64,000 bases of DNA from Alphaproteobacteria bacterium (GCA_020638555.1 JACKII010000006.1:62001-126000), one strand, 5' to 3'; counted from the first letter of the stretch, positions 8,786 to 17,421 are shown. Numbers and translations are program-made. Notes: generated by a model from the sequence alone, not told the origin.

Positions 8786-9244
8786 ATGATTGCCGTCATG
8801 ACAGCGCTGCATGCGCTGGCCGCCGTCATTTGGGTCGGCGGCATGTTCTTTGCCTATATGGCGTTGCGGCCGAGCGTCGGCCCGCTGGCGCCGCCGGAGC
8901 GCGTGGCATTGTGGGCGCGCGTGTTCGGGCGCTTTTTTCCGTGGGTTTGGGTCGCCGTTGCCGTGCTGCTGGCGAGCGGTTTCTGGATCATCCTGGTGGG
9001 GTGGGGCGGGTTTGCCTCGGCCGGCAAGCACGCTCATTATATGATGCTGCTGGGCCTGATCATGATGGCCCTGTTCGCCCACCTCTATTTTGCGCCCTTC
9101 CGCCGGCTGAAAGCCGCGGTGGCCGCCGGCGACACGCCGACCGCGGCCAAGCAGATCGGCCAGATCCGCTGGATCGTCGCCATCAATCTGCTGCTGGGCC
9201 TTGTCACCGTCGTCATTGGCGCCAGCGGCCGTTACTGGGGCTGA
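8786..9244 (+). CDS. CopD-like four-helix integral membrane protein
   Basis: A 152-residue membrane protein with about four hydrophobic helices. It opens TALHALAAVIWVGGMFFAYM, has a conserved His in LHALAAVIWVGG, a second near KHAHYMM, and ends in a helix with VIGASGRYWG. This matches the CopD / DUF domain family of small heme- or copper-linked membrane proteins. AAGGA lies upstream of the ATG. Function in copper handling is only a family label; no copC or copper gene is nearby. Probably co-transcribed with the upstream dehydrogenase. Confidence 0.72.
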   Translation: MIAVMTALHALAAVIWVGGMFFAYMALRPSVGPLAPPERVALWARVFGRFFPWVWVAVAVLLASGFWIILVGWGGFASAGKHAHYMMLLGLIMMALFAHLYFAPFRRLKAAVAAGDTPTAAKQIGQIRWIVAINLLLGLVTVVIGASGRYWG

Positions 9245-9278
9245 CGTCCGGCCCGCTTCTTACCACTCACCATCCCTC

Positions 9279-9381
9279 GGCGTCATTGCGAGCCCGCAAG
9301 GCGGGCGCGGCAATCCAGGAAAGTCACGGCTTGGCAACGGGGCGTTTCTGGATTGCTTCGCCTTCGGCTCGCAATGACGCC
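9279..9381. repeat. GCGTCATTGC-ended nested palindrome (family B)
   Basis: The element lies in the convergent gap between the CopD-like gene and the SMP-30 gene. The outer arms are a perfect 15-bp inverted repeat, GGCGTCATTGCGAGC (9279-9293) and its complement (9367-9381). The inner arms are GCAATCCAG (9310-9318) and CTGGATTGC (9348-9356). The whole 103-base element can fold into one long hairpin. Copies with the same two-tier design are at 17422 and 40268, and a short one is at 12287. Confidence 0.9.
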
Positions 9382-9435
9382 GGGAGGCGGGAAGGGGCTC
9401 GCCATTGTCCCCCAACAAGACGATTGGCCTTCTGC

Positions 9436-10356
9436 CTACTGGTGCGAGTAGAGCGTGGCGCCGGCTACGGGCAGGGTGGCTTTCAGGATGGTGCCGGTGT
9501 CGCTCTCGGTGATGTAGAGGTCTTTGTTCTCCGGCCCGCCGAACGCGACATTGGTGGTGGAGCGGCCCTTCGGCGAGTTCACCCGATAGATCGGCTGGCC
9601 CAGCTTGTCGAGCACCCAGATGGCGCCCAGACCCACATGGGAAATCACCAGCCCGCCGTCAGCGGTGATCGAAATCCCGTCCGGCCCGGTGCCGCCCGAC
9701 ATCTGAATGAAATTGCCGACCTTGCTGGCCGCGCCGTCCAGCATGATCGGCACGCGCCAGACCGCGTTCGCCCGCGTCACCGCCACGTAGAGAATCTTGT
9801 CGTCCAGGCTCCAGACCAGCCCGTTCGGGCTTGGAATGCCGGATAGCAGGCAGTCGAGCCTGCCGTCCGGGGTCAGGCGGAACACCCGGCCGGTCGGGTC
9901 CTGCAGGCCGGTCTGGCCCTGGTCGGTCCAGGCGAGCGTGCCGTCGCTGGCAAAGGCGAGGTCGTTGCAGCCCTTGAACGCTTCCAGCCGGAAGCGGGTG
10001 CAATGCTCGGTGACGGCGCCGGTGTCGGGGTTCAGCTCCATGATGCCGTTCTTGTAATCGGCGATGAAAATGCGGCCGTCCTTGTGAATGCGCAGGCCGT
10101 TCGGTTCGCCGTCGTATTCGGCCACCAGATCGACCGTGCCGTCCGGCTTGGCGCGGAAAATCCGGCCCCAGGGGATGTCGACGAAATAGAGATTGCCGGC
10201 GCGGTCGAAGCTCGGCCCCTCGACGAAACAGTCCTTGGGCAGGCCCTGGCGGTTGATATCCGCCCAGACCGAGCGCTGGCCATGCCGGCGATAGGCTTCC
10301 GGCACTTCGCAGAACACTTCGGCGGTGATGACTTCGGGCGGGGGAAACCAGGACAT
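9436..10356 (-). CDS. SMP-30/gluconolactonase family lactonase
   Basis: A 306-residue six-bladed beta-propeller protein. Family signs are VEGPSFDRAGNLYFVDIPWGRI near residue 46, PNGLRIHKDGRIFIADYKNGIM, SPNGLVWSLDDKILYV, and a late GPDGISITADGGLVISH. The Glu in EGP, the Asn in SPNG and the Asp in GPDG are the usual metal ligands. Such enzymes hydrolyse sugar or organophosphate-type lactones. The ATG at 10354-10356 has AGGAT upstream. phnN lies 43 bases upstream on the same strand and may be co-transcribed, but no functional link is evident. Confidence 0.85.
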   Translation of the reverse strand: MSWFPPPEVITAEVFCEVPEAYRRHGQRSVWADINRQGLPKDCFVEGPSFDRAGNLYFVDIPWGRIFRAKPDGTVDLVAEYDGEPNGLRIHKDGRIFIADYKNGIMELNPDTGAVTEHCTRFRLEAFKGCNDLAFASDGTLAWTDQGQTGLQDPTGRVFRLTPDGRLDCLLSGIPSPNGLVWSLDDKILYVAVTRANAVWRVPIMLDGAASKVGNFIQMSGGTGPDGISITADGGLVISHVGLGAIWVLDKLGQPIYRVNSPKGRSTTNVAFGGPENKDLYITESDTGTILKATLPVAGATLYSHQ

Positions 10357-10399
10357 GGGCGCGATCCTCGCAAATGCGGTTGGGTGACGGTTCGGGGGA

Positions 10400-10966
10400 T
10401 TATGGCGCGCCGGCCCCGATGGCGTCCAGGAACAGGGCCACGCCCTCGGCCACCGAACGGTCGTTGACCACAGGGCGGACATCCGGGCCAGCGACCTCCA
10501 ACGCGGCGGCGCGCGCGAGACGGCGCTCGACATCGGCCTCCGTCTCGCGGCCGCGGGCCAGCAGCCGCGCCCGCAAGACCGCCGGCGGCACGATGACCGA
10601 GACCACGCGCACCGGTTGGAGCGTGGCGCGGGCCGCGTCCAGAATGCCGCGCGAGACATTGGCAATCACGTGAACGCCCTCGTTGCGGGGAGCCAGTTCC
10701 GCATGCGGGATGCCATAGCGCAGGTCGTGTGCGCCCCATGCGAGCGCAAACGCCTCCGCAGCCGTCATGGCCTCGAACGCCGCCGGAGTCGCGGCGCGAT
10801 GGGCCTCACCGCCGGCGTCGGCCGGCCGGGTGATGGTGCGGCGGGCGAAGCGGTAGCCCGGATGATCCGCCAGGGCCGCGCGGGCGCCGTCGATCAGCGT
10901 GTCCTTGCCCGCGCCGCTCGGCCCGACGACCAGGAACAGCGTGCCGTTTGCGGGAGCATGGGCCAT
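10400..10966 (-). CDS. phnN: Ribose 1,5-bisphosphate phosphokinase
   Basis: A 188-residue guanylate-kinase-like P-loop protein. The Walker A motif GPSGAGKDT is at residues 15-23, followed by FARRTITRPADAGGEAH and YGIPHAEL, typical of PhnN. PhnN makes 5-phosphoribosyl 1-diphosphate from ribose 1,5-bisphosphate in the C-P lyase route for phosphonates. No phnG-M genes are present here, so it stands apart from a phosphonate operon. A guanylate kinase is the alternative, but the TRPADAGGE block favours PhnN. It is divergent from the MFS gene at 11072. Confidence 0.85.
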   Translation of the reverse strand: MAHAPANGTLFLVVGPSGAGKDTLIDGARAALADHPGYRFARRTITRPADAGGEAHRAATPAAFEAMTAAEAFALAWGAHDLRYGIPHAELAPRNEGVHVIANVSRGILDAARATLQPVRVVSVIVPPAVLRARLLARGRETEADVERRLARAAALEVAGPDVRPVVNDRSVAEGVALFLDAIGAGAP

Positions 10967-11071
10967 GGTTTCCGACGATGATCCGGGGGAGGGACGAGCG
11001 ATCCCGTTATAGCGGGTGCGTCTGCCGCCGGCTATGCTCGCCCACGAACCGAGTGCAGGAGCCTCCCGGCA

Positions 11072-12259
11072 ATGATAGACAGCGCGCGCGGCTGGTCGAT
11101 GGTGGCCGCAGTCTTTTTCCTGTTGTTTCTAGGGTTTGGCGCCGCCTATGCGTTCACGGCCTTCTTCCCTTCGCTGGAAGTCGAATTCCAGGCGAGCCGC
11201 CAGGACGTGGCCCTGATCTTCGGCATTTCGGGCTTTCTCTACTTCATGTTGGGCGCGCTGAGCGGTGCCATAGCCGACGCGATCGGCACCAGGCCGGTGG
11301 TGCTGCTGGGCGTGGTGCTGTGCGGTGGCGGCATTGTCTGGGGCGCGTTCGCCCAGAGCCTTTGGGAAGCCTATTGGGCCTTTGGGCTCGGCATCGGCGT
11401 CGGCATCGGCTTTTTCTACGTCCCGGCCATCGGCGCGGTGCAGCGCTGGTTTACGGTGCGCCGGGCCATGGCGGCCGGCTTTGCGGCTGCCGGCATCGGC
11501 GCGGGCACCATGCTGATGCCGGGCATTGCCGAACTGCTGATCGACCGGCCCGGCGGCTGGCGCTATGCCTATGGCGTGATCGGCATTTGCGTGTTGGTGC
11601 TGGGCTTTCTGGCGGCGCTTCAGATCGACGACCCGCCGGTGCATCGCGCCGCCCGCCGCTCCGGCACCGGCCTGACGGGGGCGAGCGTGCGGCAGGCGCT
11701 GGCCTCGCGCGGCTTCATCCTGCTGTATCTCTCGTCGCTGGCGCTGTCGCTGGGCCTGTTCGTGCCGTTCGTCCACCTGGAGCCCTATGCCATCGACAAG
11801 GGGCTGGGCGAGGGGACCGGCGTGTTTCTGCTGATGCTGATCGGCGTCGGCTCGACGCTCGGTCGGTTCGTGCTGGCGAGCCTGGCCGACAGCATCGGGC
11901 GCCGCAACGCGCTGGCGCTGATGTATGCCGGCGTCGGCGCCATGGACCTGGTCTGGTACTGGGGCGGCAATATCTGGGCGCTATACGTGTTCGCTGTGGT
12001 CTATGGGCTTTGCTATGGCGGCTTTGTCGGCACGGCGCCGGCGGTCAGCGCCGACTATTTCGGGGTGAAGAAGCTCTCCAGCATTATCGGCTGGCTCTAT
12101 ACGAGCGTCGCCTTCGGCACGCTCGCCGGCCCGCCGTTGGCCGGGCGCGCCTTCGACCTCTATCAGAGCTACGACCTGCCGATCCTGATCGGCGCGGCGA
12201 GCGGCCTGGTCGCGACCGTACTGGTGCTGCTCATGGGCCCGCCGCGGCGCTGGGAGTGA
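11072..12259 (+). CDS. MFS transporter (OFA/monocarboxylate-like)
   Basis: A 395-residue, 12-helix major facilitator. The N-terminal half holds the loop 2-3 motif GAIADAIGTRP, and the region GIGVGIGFFYVPAIGAVQRWF resembles the oxalate/formate antiporter and monocarboxylate branch of the family. The second half repeats the fold after a central loop near residue 190. A GGAG box precedes the ATG. The next gene on the opposite strand encodes a methylisocitrate-lyase-like protein, so carboxylate transport is conceivable but unproven. Confidence 0.85.
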   Translation: MIDSARGWSMVAAVFFLLFLGFGAAYAFTAFFPSLEVEFQASRQDVALIFGISGFLYFMLGALSGAIADAIGTRPVVLLGVVLCGGGIVWGAFAQSLWEAYWAFGLGIGVGIGFFYVPAIGAVQRWFTVRRAMAAGFAAAGIGAGTMLMPGIAELLIDRPGGWRYAYGVIGICVLVLGFLAALQIDDPPVHRAARRSGTGLTGASVRQALASRGFILLYLSSLALSLGLFVPFVHLEPYAIDKGLGEGTGVFLLMLIGVGSTLGRFVLASLADSIGRRNALALMYAGVGAMDLVWYWGGNIWALYVFAVVYGLCYGGFVGTAPAVSADYFGVKKLSSIIGWLYTSVAFGTLAGPPLAGRAFDLYQSYDLPILIGAASGLVATVLVLLMGPPRRWE

Positions 12260-12286
12260 GGGTGGGGGCTTTCTCCCTTTCGCCCG

Positions 12287-12320
12287 GCGTCATTGCGAGG
12301 CGGAGCCGAAGCAATGACGC
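12287..12320. repeat. Short family B palindrome
   Basis: In the convergent gap between the MFS gene and the lyase gene, GCGTCATTGC (12287-12296) pairs with GCAATGACGC (12311-12320) around a 14-base loop. The inner GCAATCCAG arms of the larger copies are missing. Confidence 0.85.
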
Positions 12321-12365
12321 GGGGGAGAAGGCCTGCAATGCTCCCACCGGGGAGAGGGGCGGGGC

Positions 12366-13286
12366 TTAACTCCGCTTGCGCCGGTCTTCCGGCACCACGG
12401 TCTTGGCAACGGAGGCATCCAGCGCCTCGAAGTCGTGGTAGCCGATGGTGTCGTACAACTCGGCCCGCGTCTGCATCTGGTCCAGATGGTCGAACAGCGT
12501 GTCCTTCGCGGCCAGTTCGGCGTAGCAGCGCTCCATCGCCTTGGCCGCAACCCGCATGGAGGAGACCGGCCAGATCACCAGCTTGCAGCCCATTTCCTCG
12601 AACTCGCTGGCGGTGAAGTACGGAGTCTTGCCGAATTCGGTCATGTTGGCCATGAACGGCGCGCCGCATTCGTTCGCAAACCGGCGGAAGCCCTCCGCGT
12701 CGGTGACACCGTCGGCAAAGGCATAGTCGGCGCCCGCCGCGACATAGGCCCTGGCGCGGGCGATGCCGCCGTCCAGGCCCTCGTTCGCGACCGAGTCGGT
12801 GCGGGCGACGATGCGCAGATGGGTGCGGGCCTTGCGCGCGGCGGCGATCTTCTCGCACATCTCCGCGGTGGTCACGAGTTGCTTGCCGTTCAGGTGGCCG
12901 CATTTCTTCGGCAGCACCTGGTCCTCCATCTGCATGGCGGCGGCGCCGGCGGCCTCCAGTTCGCGCACGGTGCGCATGACGTTCATCACCTCGCCATAGC
13001 CCGTGTCGGCATCCACCAGCAGCGGCAGCCGCGTCGCGCGATAAATGCTGCGGGTGAAGAAGCAGAGTTCCTCCAGGCTCAGAATGCCCACGTCCGGTAT
13101 GCCGAGCGAGGCGGTCACCGCCGCGCCGCTGACATAGAGCGCCTCGAAGCCCTGCTTCTTTGCCAGCAGGCCGGCCATGGCGTTGTGGGCGCCCGGAATG
13201 CGCAGGATGCCGGGGCGGGCGACGAGGGCGGCAAAGCGGTCGCCGGGGGCCTCGGTCGGCCAGTCGGATGCTTCAAGCCAGGTCAT
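12366..13286 (-). CDS. Methylisocitrate lyase-like (isocitrate lyase/PEP mutase superfamily)
   Basis: A 306-residue TIM-barrel lyase. Key blocks match PrpB: LYVSGAAVTASLG, LLVDADTGYGEVMNV with the metal-binding Asp residues, the catalytic loop KKCGH (127-131, Cys129), ARTDSVANEGLDGGIARARAY, and the late MQTRAELYDTIGY. PrpB cleaves 2-methylisocitrate to pyruvate and succinate in propionate breakdown. There is no prpC next to it, but a PrpF-like gene is divergent and an MmgE/PrpD gene is 2.3 kb away, which suits a methylcitrate-type role. The ATG at 13284-13286 is chosen over 13343, which has no good ribosome site. A related oxaloacetate or dimethylmalate lyase is possible. Confidence 0.8.
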   Translation of the reverse strand: MTWLEASDWPTEAPGDRFAALVARPGILRIPGAHNAMAGLLAKKQGFEALYVSGAAVTASLGIPDVGILSLEELCFFTRSIYRATRLPLLVDADTGYGEVMNVMRTVRELEAAGAAAMQMEDQVLPKKCGHLNGKQLVTTAEMCEKIAAARKARTHLRIVARTDSVANEGLDGGIARARAYVAAGADYAFADGVTDAEGFRRFANECGAPFMANMTEFGKTPYFTASEFEEMGCKLVIWPVSSMRVAAKAMERCYAELAAKDTLFDHLDQMQTRAELYDTIGYHDFEALDASVAKTVVPEDRRKRS

Positions 13287-13363
13287 GGGGCGAAGGGGCT
13301 CCGTTGCGTTTGACAGCGTTTGGCGCGACAGTGACGCCAACATGGCCGCAAGGGAAGCCCTTC

Positions 13364-14548
13364 ATGCGTCAATTCCGGATCCCCGCCACCTTCATGCGCG
13401 GCGGCACCAGCAAGGCCCTGGTGTTCCACGCCCGCGACCTGCCGGCGGACCGCACGCTCTGGCCGGACATCTTCCGCGCCGCCATCGGCGCCAACGATCC
13501 CTATGGCCGCCAACTCGACGGTATGGGCGGCGGCATTTCCTCGCTGAGCAAGGTCTGCGTGATCGCGCCCAGCGCCCGTGCGGACGCCGATATCGACTAC
13601 AGCTTTTTCCAACTGTCCCCCACCGCCGATACGGTCGACGAGAGTTCGAATTGCGGCAACATGTCGAGCGCCATGGGGCCGTTCGCGGTGGACGAGGGGT
13701 TGGTGGCCGTCACGGGCGAGGCGGCGCGGGTGCGCATCTATAACACCAACACCGACAAGATCATCATCAGCCGCTTCGCCATGGACGACGGCAGGGCCGC
13801 GGTGGACGGCGATTTCGAACTGCCGGGCGTGGCCGGCCTGGGTTCGCCGGTGTCGCTGGACTTCCTCCGCCCCGGCGGCGCCCGTACCGGCAAAATCCTG
13901 CCGACCGGAAACGTCCGCGATTGGCTGACCCTGGCGGACGGCTCGACCATCGAGGCCTCCATGGTCGACGCGGCGAACCCCTGCGTCTTCGTCCGCGCGG
14001 GCGATGTCGGCGCGCTCGGCAACGAGTCGCCGCTGGCCATGGACAATGACGCCGCGCTGCTCGCCAAACTGGAGGCGATCCGCCAGGCGGCCAGCGTCGC
14101 CATGGGCATCGGCGGCAGCCTGGCGGAGGCGGAACGGATGCCCGCGGCCCCGAAAGTGGCGTTCGTCGCGCCGCCGCTGGACTCGACGACGCTGGACGGC
14201 AAGACCATGGCGGCGGGCGAGGTCGACCTGCTGGCCCGCATGATCTCGGTCGGCGCACCGCACCGGGCGATCCCGCTGACGGGCGCGCTCTGCACCGCCT
14301 GCGCCGCCAAGATCGAGGGCACGCTGGTGCACGAGGTGACGCGCCCCGGCAAGCTCGTGCGCGTGGGCCAGGCCTCGGGCACCACGGTGGTCGACGCCGA
14401 CGTGCAGCGCCAGGCCGACGGCGCGTGGCACGCGGAAACCGCCAGCGTCCTCCGCACCCAGCGCCGGCTGATGGACGGCTTTGTCTATGTCTCGGCCGCA
14501 AAGACTCCGGGGCTGCGCACCGTGTCCGCCGCGCGAGCCGCGGAATAA
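13364..14548 (+). CDS. PrpF-family 2-methylaconitate / oxalomesaconate-type isomerase
   Basis: A 394-residue member of the PrpF / 4-oxalomesaconate tautomerase family with the diaminopimelate-epimerase-like fold. The start RIPATFMRGGTSKALVFHARDLP is the family hallmark, followed by DGMGGGISSLSKVC and SSNCGNMSSAMGPFAVDEGLV, which carries the catalytic Cys, and later GALCTACAAKIEGT. PrpF isomerises trans- to cis-2-methylaconitate for AcnD. It is divergent from the PrpB-like gene, consistent with methylcitrate or a related dicarboxylate pathway. AGGGAAG lies about six bases before the ATG. The exact substrate is inferred only. Confidence 0.82.
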   Translation: MRQFRIPATFMRGGTSKALVFHARDLPADRTLWPDIFRAAIGANDPYGRQLDGMGGGISSLSKVCVIAPSARADADIDYSFFQLSPTADTVDESSNCGNMSSAMGPFAVDEGLVAVTGEAARVRIYNTNTDKIIISRFAMDDGRAAVDGDFELPGVAGLGSPVSLDFLRPGGARTGKILPTGNVRDWLTLADGSTIEASMVDAANPCVFVRAGDVGALGNESPLAMDNDAALLAKLEAIRQAASVAMGIGGSLAEAERMPAAPKVAFVAPPLDSTTLDGKTMAAGEVDLLARMISVGAPHRAIPLTGALCTACAAKIEGTLVHEVTRPGKLVRVGQASGTTVVDADVQRQADGAWHAETASVLRTQRRLMDGFVYVSAAKTPGLRTVSAARAAE

Positions 14549-14717
14549 GTCCGGATCATTCGTAAGGAAAAATTTCGGTCGGGCGGCAATTGACCAAAGT
14601 GATACGGCCTCCTAAGCTTCCTGTGGTTGGAAATATTGGGGGTAAGGAGTGATTGTATAGTTTCCCCTTGTTTCTGACCAAATTTCTGAAATTTATCGGA
14701 AAATGAGGGGTGACTAG

Positions 14718-15464
14718 ATGAGCATTTCAATATTACAGCGTTTTGGTTGTGCCGTCGGTCTCGCGGTTGGGGTTTGGGCGACGGCTGTGCACGCGGCGCC
14801 GTACGCCGACCCGAACACCAGCGCAACGGTCGACTACGGCTTCTTCGATGTGAAGGGGTATGATCCGACCGCGATGGTTTCGGGACCGTCGGTTCAGCCC
14901 CTTGTATCGGGCGGGTCGCTGCGGGTGGCTGCCTATGAAGGGGGCGTGTTCGTTCCGATCGGGACATCCGCAACCCAGGAACTGGCGGGCATTCTCTTTC
15001 AGCAGATAACGGGGGTTGTCCTGGAACTGGTCATGTCCACCGGCAGCGCCAACAACGGCCAGTTTTTCCAGCAGGCCTATGACCGGTCCGTGGTGACGGA
15101 TCCGGCCAGCGCGCCCGGGACGGAAACCGGCGGGTTCGTTTTCACGATTACCGAGACGACCGATGTCACGTTCGGCATGAGCAACGGGGCGACGACGCTC
15201 GATATGCTTTTCGATATTGCCGTCTCGGATGCGGCCGGCTTTTTCGACACCGTTGCCGGCACGATGAACTTGCACGCGGCCTCGACCATTTCGGAGGTCA
15301 TGAACGACTTCGGTCAAATGGTGCCCTCGCAAGATCTCGACTATTCCCTGTCCATCGCCGTACCGGGACCCACGGTTTCCGCGCCGGCAGTGCTGCCGAT
15401 GATGGCGGCAGGCTTTGCCGGGCTCGGTGTGATCGTGTGCCGCCGCAAAGTGCTTCCGTCCTAG
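14718..15464 (+). CDS. Secreted protein with PEP-CTERM/VPLPA-like C-terminal tail
   Basis: A 248-residue protein with a signal peptide (GLAVGVWATAVHAAPY, cleavage likely after AHA near 27) and a Thr/Ser/Gly-rich body without a recognised domain. The end reads SAPAVLPMMAAGFAGLGVIV then CRRK, which is the short motif, hydrophobic helix and basic cluster of exosortase-type sorting tails, with SAPAVLP in place of VPEP or VPLPA. Such tails are cut by an exosortase during export, often in polysaccharide producers. No exosortase is in the window. The gene and its upstream 170 bases look less GC-rich than the neighbours. AGGGG precedes the ATG. Body function unknown. Confidence 0.7.
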   Translation: MSISILQRFGCAVGLAVGVWATAVHAAPYADPNTSATVDYGFFDVKGYDPTAMVSGPSVQPLVSGGSLRVAAYEGGVFVPIGTSATQELAGILFQQITGVVLELVMSTGSANNGQFFQQAYDRSVVTDPASAPGTETGGFVFTITETTDVTFGMSNGATTLDMLFDIAVSDAAGFFDTVAGTMNLHAASTISEVMNDFGQMVPSQDLDYSLSIAVPGPTVSAPAVLPMMAAGFAGLGVIVCRRKVLPS

Positions 15465-15524
15465 CGATTGGTGCCGCTGGCCACTAAATGCGCGGCGGAA
15501 TTTGCTTTCGCCGCGTCGCGGGAT

Positions 15525-15559
15525 GCGCGTATACAGGTCTGTGCTGCCTGTATACGCGC
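15525..15559. promoter_or_regulatory. Perfect 13-bp inverted repeat between the sorting-tail gene and the MmgE/PrpD gene
   Basis: GCGCGTATACAGG (15525-15537) and CCTGTATACGCGC (15547-15559) match exactly around a nine-base loop. Each arm contains the self-palindromic hexamer GTATAC. It lies 61 bases after one gene and 43 before the next, and a pyrimidine-rich run follows. It could be a GntR-type operator (these often read TTGTATACAA-like), or a rho-independent terminator for the upstream gene. Confidence 0.75.
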
Positions 15560-15601
15560 CTTTCTCTTCCATATCCGCCGTCTCGACAGAAGCACGATGC
15601 C

Positions 15602-16993
15602 ATGCCCGACTCTCTCGCCAGCACCGGCAAATTGCCGGCCAATCTGACCCGCGACCTGGCCGGCTGGATCAGCGGCTTCGACCGCGGCGAACTGCCGGCC
15701 GCGGTGCAGGGCGCCATGCGCCGGGCGCTGCTCGATACGCTCGGCGTCGGCCTGCACGGCCAGGGCGAGGAATGGGCCGGGATCGCGCGCGAATGGGCCT
15801 ATGGCGCCACGGCGCCCGACAGCGACGATGCCGCCACCATCTGGGGCGAGGAGGAGGCGTTGCTGCGCACCTCCGATGCCGCTTTCGTCAACGGCATCGC
15901 CGCCCACGCGTTCGAACTCGACGATTTCTGCCAGAAGCTGCACCCCGGCGCCGTGGTGATCCCGGCCGCCATGGCGGTGGCGCAGGCGAACACCTGCAAT
16001 CTTGGCCAGCTTCTGGGCGGCATCGCCGTCGGCTATGAGACCATGATCCGGCTGTCCATGGCGCTGGACCCGAACCAGGCCCGCCTGCGCGGCTGGCACC
16101 TGACCGGCGTCTGCGGCCCGGTGGGTGCCGCGGCGGCGGCAAGCTGGCTGCTTTGGCTCGGCGGCGAGGAGACTGCCTGGGCCATCGGCCTCGGCGCCAC
16201 CCAGGGTTCGGGCCTGTTCGCGTTCAACGCCGACGGCGCCATGAGCAAGCGCTTCCATCCCGGCCGCGCGGCGCAGAGCGGCGTCATGGCGGCGGAACTG
16301 GCCGCCCGCGGCTTCTCCGGCCCGACCAAGGTGCTGGAGACCGACGATGGCTCGTTCCTGACCGCGTTCAGCGACCATGCCGACGGTTCGCGGCTGCTGG
16401 ACGGCCTCGGCCAGCGCTGGGAGTTGCTGACCAACAATTTCAAGCCCTATTCCTGCTGCGGCTCGGTGCATGCCTACAACGACTGCGCCATTGCCATCCG
16501 CAACCGGCTGGGTCGCGCGCCGCTGCCGGGCGAGCGGGTGGTGACCGGCCTGCCGAAGGTGGTGGATGTGCAGTGCGGCTACCCTTACGCGCCCGGCACG
16601 GCGCTGTTCGCGCAGATGTCGGCGCGGTATTGCATCGCCGTCGCCTTGCTGGACGGCGCTGTCCTGCCCGACCAGTTCACGGACGAGCGCATGCGCTCGC
16701 CGGACGTGGTGGACCTGGCCCAACGCATCGAGATCGTCGGCGACGAGCGTCTGGACGCGCTCTATCCGGCGCAATATCCGGGCTGGGTCGAGGTTCACAC
16801 CGCCGATGGAGTGGTGCGGGAGGATCGCGACAATCCTTCGGGCGCACACGATTCGCCGGACTATACCGCAGGGCTGCTCGCCAAGTACGACGCGCTGCTG
16901 GGCGAGCGCGGCCAGCGGTTGAAAGCCCTGGTGCTGGACGGTCCGGGCGAGACGCCGGTGCAGGCGCTGCTGGAGGCGATGGCGCGCCCATGA
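15602..16993 (+). CDS. MmgE/PrpD family protein
   Basis: A 463-residue protein of the 2-methylcitrate dehydratase / cis-aconitate decarboxylase fold. Family signs are RRALLDTLGVGLHG near residue 43, NGIAAHAFELDDFC near 98, GYETMIRL, HLTGVCGPVGAAAAA, and FKPYSCCGSVHAYND in the middle. The C-terminal half is the alpha/beta domain with VDVQCGYPY. PrpD-type enzymes dehydrate 2-methylcitrate, but many paralogs act on unknown acids. The ATG at 15602 is preceded only by a weak AGAAG. It overlaps the next gene by ATGA, so a thioesterase acts with it or is co-expressed. Confidence 0.85.
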   Translation: MPDSLASTGKLPANLTRDLAGWISGFDRGELPAAVQGAMRRALLDTLGVGLHGQGEEWAGIAREWAYGATAPDSDDAATIWGEEEALLRTSDAAFVNGIAAHAFELDDFCQKLHPGAVVIPAAMAVAQANTCNLGQLLGGIAVGYETMIRLSMALDPNQARLRGWHLTGVCGPVGAAAAASWLLWLGGEETAWAIGLGATQGSGLFAFNADGAMSKRFHPGRAAQSGVMAAELAARGFSGPTKVLETDDGSFLTAFSDHADGSRLLDGLGQRWELLTNNFKPYSCCGSVHAYNDCAIAIRNRLGRAPLPGERVVTGLPKVVDVQCGYPYAPGTALFAQMSARYCIAVALLDGAVLPDQFTDERMRSPDVVDLAQRIEIVGDERLDALYPAQYPGWVEVHTADGVVREDRDNPSGAHDSPDYTAGLLAKYDALLGERGQRLKALVLDGPGETPVQALLEAMARP

Positions 16994-17394
16994 CCCAAGC
17001 CTTTATGCCGGAAGGCGAGGACGGCCAGCATTTCGAGAGCTTTATGGCGTTCGAGCGGGTGGAATGGCGCGAGGGCTTTGTGCGCATTCGTGTTGCCCTC
17101 GGTCCGCAGCACCGCAACCGCCAGGGTTTTATTCATGGCGGCGTGATCGGGGCGTTGCTGGATTCCGCCGGCATGTTCGCCGGCACCTATGACGCCGACA
17201 CCGGCCGCGGCAAGGCGGCGGTGACCGTCTCCACCGCCTGCCAGTATATCGGCGCGACCAAGGGCGCAGCGGTGGAGGCCGTGGGCGAACTCACCCGCGC
17301 CGGCCGCTCGCTGTATTTCGCCGACGCCAAGGTCATCGACCCGGAGACCGGCGCGGTGCTGGCCTCGGGGCAGGGGACGTACAAGTACCGTTGA
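16990..17394 (+). CDS. PaaI-type hotdog-fold thioesterase
   Basis: A 134-residue hotdog-fold protein. The helix motif HRNRQGFIHGGVIGALLDSAG carries the HGG and acidic residue used by PaaI-like acyl-CoA thioesterases, and AAVTVSTACQYIG follows as the central strand. It would hydrolyse a CoA thioester in the cytosol. The start codon overlaps the stop of the MmgE/PrpD gene (ATGA at 16990-16993), a sign of translational coupling, so its substrate is probably linked to that dehydratase. Phenylacetyl-CoA genes are absent. Confidence 0.86.
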   Translation: MTQAFMPEGEDGQHFESFMAFERVEWREGFVRIRVALGPQHRNRQGFIHGGVIGALLDSAGMFAGTYDADTGRGKAAVTVSTACQYIGATKGAAVEAVGELTRAGRSLYFADAKVIDPETGAVLASGQGTYKYR

Positions 17395-17421
17395 GGCGGG
17401 CGGGTGCGCCGGTGCCCGCTC

